Below are positions 56,770-64,000 of a DNA stretch of 64,000 nucleotides, one piece after another. A program made the position numbers and the translations under genes. The notes under the pieces are model-generated. The model was given only the letters and a program-made list of their open reading frames with translations, was not told the origin of the DNA and searched no databases. This DNA is from Candidatus Atribacteria bacterium (lineage in GTDB: Bacteria; Atribacterota; Phoenicimicrobiia; Phoenicimicrobiales; Stramentimicrobiaceae), in contig JAGYIZ010000002.1 in the NCBI GenBank assembly GCA_018402425.1, positions 1 through 64,000 on the forward strand. The letters are read 5' to 3'. How positions within the stretch are numbered: the stretch's first letter is position 1; the number at the start of each line of letters is the position of its first letter.

Positions 56770-59442
56770 ATGGAAAAACAACAACAAAGTCAATTACAAT
56801 CTGTTTATAATCCAAAAATAGTGGAAGATCATTGGTATCAATTTTGGTTAGAAAATGATCTTTTTACTGCCAGAGAGAATAAAGATAAGAGAAAAAATTA
56901 TTCTATTGTCATGCCACCGCCCAATATCACTGGTTCATTACATATTGGACATGCACTGAATAATACATTGCAAGATATTATTATCCGCTGGAAAAGGATG
57001 CAAGGATATAATGTTCTCTGGCTTCCCGGAACTGATCATGCCGGTATAGCTACTCAAAATGTGGTAGAAAGGGAAATTGCCAAAGAAGGCAAAACAAGGT
57101 ATGACCTTGGAAGGGAAGAGTTTACAAAACGGGCTTGGCAATGGCGTGAAAAATATGGCTCAAATATTCTAAACCAGCTAAAAAAAATGGGCTGCTCCTG
57201 TGACTGGTCTCGCTTAAGGTTTACACTGGATGAGGGATTATCAAAGGCAGTAAGAAAAGTATTTGTTACATTATATCAGGAAGGCCTTATCTATCGTTCT
57301 AATTATGTAATTAACTGGTGTCCTCGCTGTAAAACGGCATTAGCGGATATTGAGGTTGAACAGAGAGAAGAAAATGCCAAACTCTATTACGTCATTTATC
57401 CATTAAAAGAATCAGTAGAAGAAACTATTGTTGTTGCTACTACCCGTCCCGAAACGATGCTTGGTGATACCGCAATTGCCGTTAATCCTAAAGATAAGCG
57501 TTACGAAAAATATATTGGTAAGATAGCTATATTGCCCTTGGTTGGCAGAGAACTACCCATTGTAGCTGATGACTATGTGGACCCGGAATTTGGAACCGGT
57601 GCAGTCAAGATTACCCCGGCACATGATTTAAATGATTTTGAATTAGGCAAGAGGCATAAACTTGAGGAAATAAATATATTAAATGATGATGGGACCACCA
57701 ATCAAAATGCCGGAGAGTATATTAATATGACTGCTCTTGAGTGCCGGAAAAAAGTACTGGAGGACCTTAAAGATAAAGGGTATTTAAAAAAAGTAGAGAA
57801 TTACAAACATTCAATAGGACATTGTTATAGATGTGATACAGTGATTGAACCCTATCTTTCAAAACAGTGGTTTGTTAAGATAAAGGATTTGGCAAAACCG
57901 GCAATTGATGCTGTCGAGAGTAATGAAACAAGTTTTATTCCCAAAAGATGGTCTAAAGTTTATTTTGAATGGATGTATAATATCAGGGATTGGTGTATCT
58001 CGCGTCAGTTGTGGTGGGGACATCGTATTCCAGTATGGTATTGCAAGGATTGTGGCGAGATGATGGTGAGGATGGAAGACCCTTCCGAATGCTCCAAATG
58101 TCACAGCAAGAATATTGTTCAAGATAAAGATGTTCTTGATACCTGGTTTAGTTCAGCACTCTGGCCTTTTTCTACGCTTGGCTGGCCTGAACAAACTCCT
58201 GATTTAGAAGAATTTTACCCGACCTCTTTATTGGTTACTGGATTTGATATTATATTTTTCTGGGTTGCCCGAATGATGATGATGGGCATTAAGTTCAGAG
58301 GAGACATTCCTTTTGAAAAAGTGTTCATCAACCCCTTAATTAAAGACATTGAAGGGAAAAAAATGAGTAAATCAAAAGGAAACGTGATTGATCCTTTATT
58401 GATGATTGATCAATATGGTGCTGATGCTTTAAGAATGACCTTAGCTGCTCTAACAATTCAGGCAAATTACATTCGTTTGTCAAAGGATAAAATTGAGACA
58501 TTTCGGAACTTTACCAATAAGATATGGAATGTTTCCCGCTTTTCTTTGACTCACCTTGAGGAGTTTAATCCCCAGGAAGTAAAGAAAGAAAACCTGGAAT
58601 TTAGTTTATTTGATGAATGGATATTGAATCAATTAAATCAAACCATTAAAAAAGTATCTGATAGTCTGCAGAATTTTAAATTTAGTGATGCAGCTATGGC
58701 TATTTATGAATTTACCTGGAACTATTTTTGTGACTGGTATAGCAAGGAGTTAATTTTGGCGAAATTTATATCGTAAAGATTATAGTCTGAGAAGGAAATG
58801 GGCTCAATATGTCATGGTTCAAAAAATTTCATCATATCTCTATGCCATTACATCCTTTATGCCTTTATTACTGAAGAAATATGGCAAAAAATTCCACATA
58901 AGGAATTAAGTATCTCTATTTCCAGTTGGCCGGAATATAAAAAGGAAAAAGTAAAAAAGAATCTGGAAGAAAAAGTATCTACCATTCAGGAAGTTGTTAA
59001 AACTATTCGTAATATTAAAGCTGAAATGAATATTCCTCTTACTAAAGGCATTGATGTCTTTATTAAAGTTGTTGACAGCAGTAAGGGAAAATTGATAAAA
59101 GAACACTTGTCTTTCATAAAAAATCTTGCTCATGTTCAATCTTTTGAAGTAAGTGATTCAATGGAAAAACCGGAATACTCTGCTACAGGGGTTTTAGAAG
59201 ATATAGAGATATTTGTTCCCCTAAAAGGAGTTATTGATTTGGATGCAGAAGTACATCGCTTAGAAAAAAAATTACAGAAGATTGAAAAAGACATGATTAT
59301 CATTAATAAAAAATTGAACAATGCAGATTTTATCCAGAAGGCACCTGATAAAATTATTAAAAAAGAAAAAGAAAAAATAAAAGAACTAACTGATATACGT
59401 GATAGAATACAAAAAAATCTGAAAGCCCTAAAATCACTATGA
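56770..59442 (+). pseudogene. valS: Valyl-tRNA synthetase, frameshifted near residue 665
   Basis: Residues 1-668 (56770-58776) contain 'PPPNITGSLHIGHALNNTLQ' (HIGH), the editing domain ('TTRPETMLGDTAIAVNP'), 'DVLDTWFSSALWPF' and 'GKKMSKSKGNVIDP' (KMSKS). Near 58770-58860 several bases seem to be missing: a L-Y-R-K-D-Y-S-L-R-R stretch and the usual 'LHPFMPFITEEIW' motif can be read only after adding T residues to short T runs. From 58815 the anticodon-binding domain and C-terminal coiled coil continue to 59442. An essential gene broken this way strongly suggests sequence error. The stop overlaps the folC start. Confidence 0.88.
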
Positions 59443-60755
59443 TAGATTATCATCAAGCAATTGAATATATATATGGTCTGAACAAATATGGGATTAAATT
59501 AGGTCTCAAGAACATTTCTTATTTACTTTCCCTTTTTGATAATCCCCATTTAAAGACCAAGGTAATCCATATTGCCGGCACAAACGGCAAAGGCTCCACA
59601 GCAGCAATGATATTTTCAATATTAAAAGCTGCCGGATATAAAGTTGGTTTGTATACTTCTCCGCACCTGGTTCATTTTCAGGAGAGAATGAGGATAAACG
59701 AAAAATTAATATCTCAGCATGATGTATGTTCTCTTTTGGAAAGGATAAAACCAGCTATAGATAAAGTAGCCAAAACAGAAGGATACCAGCATCCCACCTT
59801 TTTTGAGGTCATAACTACCATGGCGTTTGTTTATTTTTATGAAAGCAAGGCTGATTTTTCTATTATGGAAGCTGGTTTAGGTGGACGACTCGATGCTACT
59901 AATGTTTGCCAATCACTTGTTTCCGCTATTAGTCATATTGACTATGACCATATGGACAAGTTAGGAAATACTTTAACTGAAATTGCTCGTGAAAAAGGGG
60001 AAATTATTAAAGATAAGACATATGTAATAAATGCCGAACAATATCCGGAAGCAGATAGGGTAATTAAATCTATAGCAGAAGAAAGACAGGCTCCTGTATA
60101 TTCGGTGGGGCAAGAGATCAAGCCATATCCAACTTATTCTGATTTAGAAGGAAACAATTTTAATTACTCTGGAATTTATCATAAATTTAATGATTTGCAC
60201 ATCCCGTTGTTGGGCGAATATCAGATTGAGAATGCTGCAATGGCCATTGCTGTAACAGAGTTATTAAATAAGATGGATTTTGTTATAAATGAGCAAGCAA
60301 TTTTGAATGTCCTAAGAGATAGCCAATGGCCGGGTAGATTTGAAATTGTACAAAAAGAGCCAATGGTTATCCTGGATGGCGCCCATAATCCCAATGGAGT
60401 TGACCAATTCAGCAAAAATTTAAGGAAGTTTGTTCCGGATAAAAAAATTGTAGCGGTTTTGGGTATCTTTAGTGATAAAGACTATCTAGGTATTCTCAAG
60501 AATATTGTTCCTTTTGCAGACCAAATTATCATAACAATGGCAAACAATCCCCGGGCTACACCAACCCATATACTGGCTAGAGAAGCAGGCCGTTATATTA
60601 ATCCTGATAAAATAATAGAAAAAACAACTGTTGATGCTGCTATTCAGGAATCTATCAGGATTGCTAAAAAAGATAGTGTAATTTGCGTAACCGGTTCATT
60701 GTACACTGTTGGAGAAGCAAAGGCCTATTTTCTCAAAAAGAAAAATTATGAGTAA
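59439..60755 (+). CDS. folC: Folylpolyglutamate synthase / dihydrofolate synthase
   Basis: This 438-residue Mur-ligase-fold enzyme has the P-loop 'HIAGTNGKGSTAAMIFSILK', 'YTSPHLVHFQERMRIN', 'SIMEAGLGGRLDATNV' and 'VILDGAHNPNGV'. It adds glutamate to folates. The ATG overlaps the valS stop (atgatag), so the two are coupled. Confidence 0.94.
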   Translation: MIDYHQAIEYIYGLNKYGIKLGLKNISYLLSLFDNPHLKTKVIHIAGTNGKGSTAAMIFSILKAAGYKVGLYTSPHLVHFQERMRINEKLISQHDVCSLLERIKPAIDKVAKTEGYQHPTFFEVITTMAFVYFYESKADFSIMEAGLGGRLDATNVCQSLVSAISHIDYDHMDKLGNTLTEIAREKGEIIKDKTYVINAEQYPEADRVIKSIAEERQAPVYSVGQEIKPYPTYSDLEGNNFNYSGIYHKFNDLHIPLLGEYQIENAAMAIAVTELLNKMDFVINEQAILNVLRDSQWPGRFEIVQKEPMVILDGAHNPNGVDQFSKNLRKFVPDKKIVAVLGIFSDKDYLGILKNIVPFADQIIITMANNPRATPTHILAREAGRYINPDKIIEKTTVDAAIQESIRIAKKDSVICVTGSLYTVGEAKAYFLKKKNYE

Positions 60756-60809
60756 AAGAAATTGTGGTCAGGAAAATAAGTAAAACAGAAAAGAAGAGGA
60801 GAATCAATT

Positions 60810-61439
60810 ATGTTCAATCTTTCCAGACAGGAAAAAATTGTTTTTCTGATTATTATTTCAGCACTGTTAATAACTTTCAGTTGGAAATTATATAGTAAAG
60901 AAAAAGAGAGTATTACCATAGTACCAACTGCTGATATGGGTGAAAGTGATATCCGGGAAGAAAAAGAATTAATTGATAAAAAAATATGTATAGTTCATAT
61001 TTCGGGGGCAGTTAACCAGCCTGGCGTGTATCAATTGACTGAAGGTGAACGTATAATTGATGCTGTGAAGATGGCTGGCGGGGAAATGGAAAAGGCAAAT
61101 GTTGATGCTGTTAATCTAGCTGCACACCTTTATGATGGACAAAAAATAGTTATCCCATTTATTTCAGAAAACAAGGGAGATGAAGTTAACCAAAATGCTC
61201 TAGCGAATGAAGAAGTTCGTCAGCATGATTACTCCCTTAACAGCAGTTTATTAAATCTTAATGCCGTTACCTCTAATAAGTTAGAAACTTTGCCCGGCAT
61301 CGGGCCGGCCTTAGCTGAGCGTATTCTTGCTTATCGCAAGAATCATGGTTTGTTTAGGAATATAGAGGATATTATGAATGTTTCAGGAATTGGAGAAAAG
61401 AGATTCGAAAGTATTAAGGAGTTCATCACTGTCTATTAA
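60810..61439 (+). CDS. comEA: ComEA-type competence DNA-binding protein
   Basis: This 209-residue protein has one N-terminal membrane helix (about 9-26), a SLBB-like domain ('VHISGAVNQPGVYQLTEGER', about 61-80) and a C-terminal helix-hairpin-helix ('LETLPGIGPALAERILAYRK' plus 'VSGIGEKRFESIKEF'). It binds incoming DNA outside the membrane and passes it to ComEC. AAGAGGAG precedes the ATG. With the type IV pilus of the same window it suggests natural transformation ability. Confidence 0.92.
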   Translation: MFNLSRQEKIVFLIIISALLITFSWKLYSKEKESITIVPTADMGESDIREEKELIDKKICIVHISGAVNQPGVYQLTEGERIIDAVKMAGGEMEKANVDAVNLAAHLYDGQKIVIPFISENKGDEVNQNALANEEVRQHDYSLNSSLLNLNAVTSNKLETLPGIGPALAERILAYRKNHGLFRNIEDIMNVSGIGEKRFESIKEFITVY

Positions 61440-63822
61440 ACAGGTTCACCCATTATCCTCTATAAAAAATCCCCTTCTTTTATTATTATCATCCTATGTT
61501 GCCGGAATTATTTTAGCCAATATTTTTGGGTTTCTCGATTATTTCAGTTTATTTATTATTTGCATAATTGTTTGTCTGCTAAGTTGGCTGTCCTATAAAA
61601 ATGATTGGAAAATTACCGTAATTTTATTTTTATCATCCTTTCTATTTATAGGTATGGTAAACACATCCTATCATTTACAGCCATCTGGCTCTAACAATAT
61701 CTATCATTTTAGCGGAGAGCAAGGTAAACTTTTTGGAACTGTCTGTCAAGCAGAAATGAAGCAAACATATAATTATCAGGAAATTCAAGTAAACACAAAC
61801 TTCTTCCAACTATATGATAAGCGTTACCAAACTAACGGTCGTGTCTTGTTGAGAGTATACGGTGTTGAACCGGTTATTAATTTTGGTGATGTTATAAAAG
61901 CAGAGGTATTGTTACAAGAACCGGAATTGCCTGGTAATTTTGGTGAATTTAATTATCGGGATTATCTGACAAGACAAAATATTTTTTTGACCGATAGTGT
62001 TGAAATTAATAAGCTGGAAATTATTGGACATAGTAAAAATTTAAGCATTAATGCCCTTATTTATGGTATTAAAAATCGGATAACCCAGAAGATTGAAAAA
62101 ATATATAAATCACCTGGAAAAGGTTTTATAAAAGCAATTCTAATAGGGGATAAAACGGAAATATCCAGAGAGTTGATCGATCTTTTTCAAGATGCAGGCA
62201 TTATGCACATACTTGCTATTTCCGGTTTGCATGTAGGCATTATTGCTATAGTTTTACTTTTTATTTTTAATTTGATACCGAAATATTGGATAAATGATCT
62301 ATTTAAATACCTTATTATCATTATCATCATGTTAGGGTATGCCTCTATGACAGGTTTTCGTCCCTCGGTAAGTAGAGCGACTCTGATGCTTGCTATTGTT
62401 ATTATTGCAAAATGCTTTAATCGACCTTACCACATATATAACAGCCTATACCTGGCAGCTTTTTTAATATTATTATGGCAGCCTTTATATATATATGATG
62501 CCGGTTTTGTACTTTCCTTTGTGGTTACATTCTTTATTATTTTTCTTGCTCCGATCCTGGAAGGTAAATTAGAATATCTGCCTTCCTACCTTAGAAAACT
62601 TTTCTCAGTATCATTGTCCGCCTGGTTGGGAATGGTTCCATTGTCTGCTTATTTTTTTATAAAATATCTTTTATTGGAATTCTATCCAATATTATAATAA
62701 TTCCCTCATCGGAGTTATCCTTATTTTAGCTTTGATTTCTATTTTTTATCATTTTTATTCCTGCCAATTGCTAGTTTATTTTCACTCTTTAATGAGGTTT
62801 TGATTGCCTTATTGCTTATAGTAGGGAAAAACTTATCATCATTACCTTTTGCCTATCAATATGTTGCTCAACCTGATTTAACTTCGATAATTCTTTATTA
62901 CATTATTGTTTTGATGGGTTTTTATTCTATCCACTTCTGGTCCAAGTATGATTTATTGGTAAAAAAGCGTAGATTTTGGCTGATAGTATCTTTCAGTTTT
63001 ATTTTGCTATTTATAAATATTCTTTTTCCATCATCTTTATTGGCAGTACATTTTATTAATGTAGGGCAGGGTGATTGTATTTTAGTACAAACTCCACAAA
63101 AAAGAATATTTTAATCGATGGTGGTGGAACACCATATGGTGATTTTGATGTAGGTAAAAATATAGTTATTCCCTATTTAAGACGGGAAGGCATCAATAAG
63201 ATTGATATTATGTTTTTAACTCACCCCGATATGGATCATTTGGAAGGACTGTTGCCTGTACTGAAAGAAATGAAAGTTAATTTGGTAGTGGATAGTGGTG
63301 TACAATATCAGGATAAAACGTATTTGGATTTTCTTTCTTTGATTAAGGAAGATGAAAAATTTCTTACTATCAAACCAGAGCAGGAGATGTGATACAAATA
63401 ACCCCTGAAATCGAGTTTTTATTTTAAATCCTTACAAAACATCTAATTGTGTGATTGAAAATGATTTCAATAACAATTCGATTGTGCTAAAATTACATTA
63501 TAAAAATACTGATTTTTTATTTACAGGTGACATAGAAGAGACCGCTGAAATAAATCTATTGTCCAGAAACAGTTTGCTGAAAAGTGATATATTGAAAGTT
63601 GCACACCATGGCAGTGGTAGCTCTACAGGAGATTTATTTTTAGAGAAAGTAAAACCTGAAGTTGCTATAATTTCAGTTGGCTCTAACAATTTTGGACATC
63701 CTAACCCAAAAGTAATTAAAAAATTAGAAAAAAATTGTCAGAAAGTATTTCGGACTGACATGAATGGAACTATTATAGTAAAAAGTAATGGCAGTAAATA
63801 TTATATTAATATTCTAAGGTGA
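61378..63822 (+). pseudogene. comEC: ComEC/Rec2 DNA-uptake channel, frameshifted
   Basis: The frame from 61378 overlaps comEA by 62 bp, and the exact start is uncertain. The N-terminal part has two helices and an OB-like domain, then the channel motif 'GIMHILAISGLHVGIIAIVL'. Shifts near 62690, 62770, 63105 and 63395 interrupt it. The C-terminal metallo-beta-lactamase-like domain is readable in pieces: 'INVGQGDCILV', 'ILIDGGGTPYG', 'FLTHPDMDHLEG', 'FLFTGDIEE' and 'LKVAHHGSGSSTG'. All parts are in order and the total is normal (about 800 codons). Sequence error or recent inactivation. Confidence 0.85.
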
Positions 63823-63830
63823 AAAAATAT

Positions 63831-64000
63831 ATGGCAAAACAACAGATTATTGATTTTTTTCAGCTGCAAAAGGATATAAACAATAACTCTCTAAAGCCAA
63901 TCTATCTTTTGTACGGAGAAGAGAATTATCTTCATAATATAATACAGGATAATATTAAAGCTCATTTCTGTAATGATAAACAATCTGTTAATTATGAAAT
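63831..64000 (+). CDS. holA: DNA polymerase III delta subunit, N-terminal part
   Basis: ATG 63831 (AAGGTG 9 bp upstream) opens a protein that continues past the window. The 56 residues seen include 'NNNSLKPIYLLYGEENYLHN', the HolA pattern (P-x-Y-L-x-x-G-x-E-x-Y/F-L). The delta subunit opens the sliding clamp in the loader. The order comEA-comEC-holA is common in Firmicutes. Confidence 0.8.
   Translation, partial: MAKQQIIDFFQLQKDINNNSLKPIYLLYGEENYLHNIIQDNIKAHFCNDKQSVNYE

Overview
The window is an AT-rich chromosomal segment from a bacterium that combines Firmicute-like gene order and RNA switches (efp–asp23–nusB–xseA–xseB–ispA, clpP–clpX, a valS T-box, a c-di-GMP-I riboswitch) with clear outer-membrane features (PilMNOPQ with a secretin, and a surface protein with a C-terminal beta-barrel ending in Phe). 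That mix fits a deep-branching diderm such as Atribacterota/JS1. Halanaerobiales or another diderm Firmicute-like lineage cannot be excluded from sequence alone.

Layout. 0-8 kb: an AbrB/RelE toxin-antitoxin pair, a geranylgeranyl-reductase-family flavoprotein, a long-type sugar-1-phosphate nucleotidylyltransferase, a large HExxH/beta-propeller/beta-barrel surface protein on the minus strand, and a membrane-anchored amidohydrolase. 8-13 kb: repeat-filled intergenic DNA, a badly decayed WecA/TagO-type gene, an AbrB-family membrane protein and an AbiE-like module with a broken toxin. 13-30 kb: a type IV pilus region (PilD, a GspH-like pseudopilin, a shattered minor-pilin cluster, then intact PilMNOPQ) interleaved with a dense set of toxin-antitoxin modules, several of them partial or fused. 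30-35 kb: two long surface lipoprotein genes with PKD/Ig-like repeats, both full of frameshifts. The second lies behind a c-di-GMP riboswitch with its own terminator. 35-42 kb: a MazEF-like pair, a DUF1232 protein, HicBA remnants, an IS21-family element and a bacterial archaeo-eukaryotic release-factor-like protein. 42.5-64 kb: a compact housekeeping run (rimO, pepP-like, glyA, efp, asp23-like, nusB, xseA, xseB, ispA, rph, rdgB, seven tRNAs, tig, clpP, clpX, valS, folC, comEA, comEC, start of holA).

Two themes run through the window. First, many genes can be read only by joining two or more frames. These include housekeeping genes (valS, tig, rph, rdgB, comEC) as well as accessory ones. Missing bases in T or A runs, and tandem PKD copies that differ mainly by indels, suggest that part of this is sequence error; other cases (the decayed wecA-like gene, toxin deletions and fusions) look like real decay. 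Second, nearly every intergenic gap is a mosaic of short recurring words and small hairpin elements (variants of tcgatactcgatac, acgcaatacgc, actaacgactaaatac, gtttacagtt; cattgcgag...gaagcaatctc hairpins; cctccccctt...gggggtg elements; 31-bp minisatellites). These are the strongest unexplained structure in the window.

The pilus, the surface lipoproteins and the c-di-GMP switch are plausibly one surface-attachment programme. PilD would process the pseudopilins, PilMNOPQ would form the alignment complex and outer-membrane pore, and c-di-GMP would control at least one large surface protein next door.
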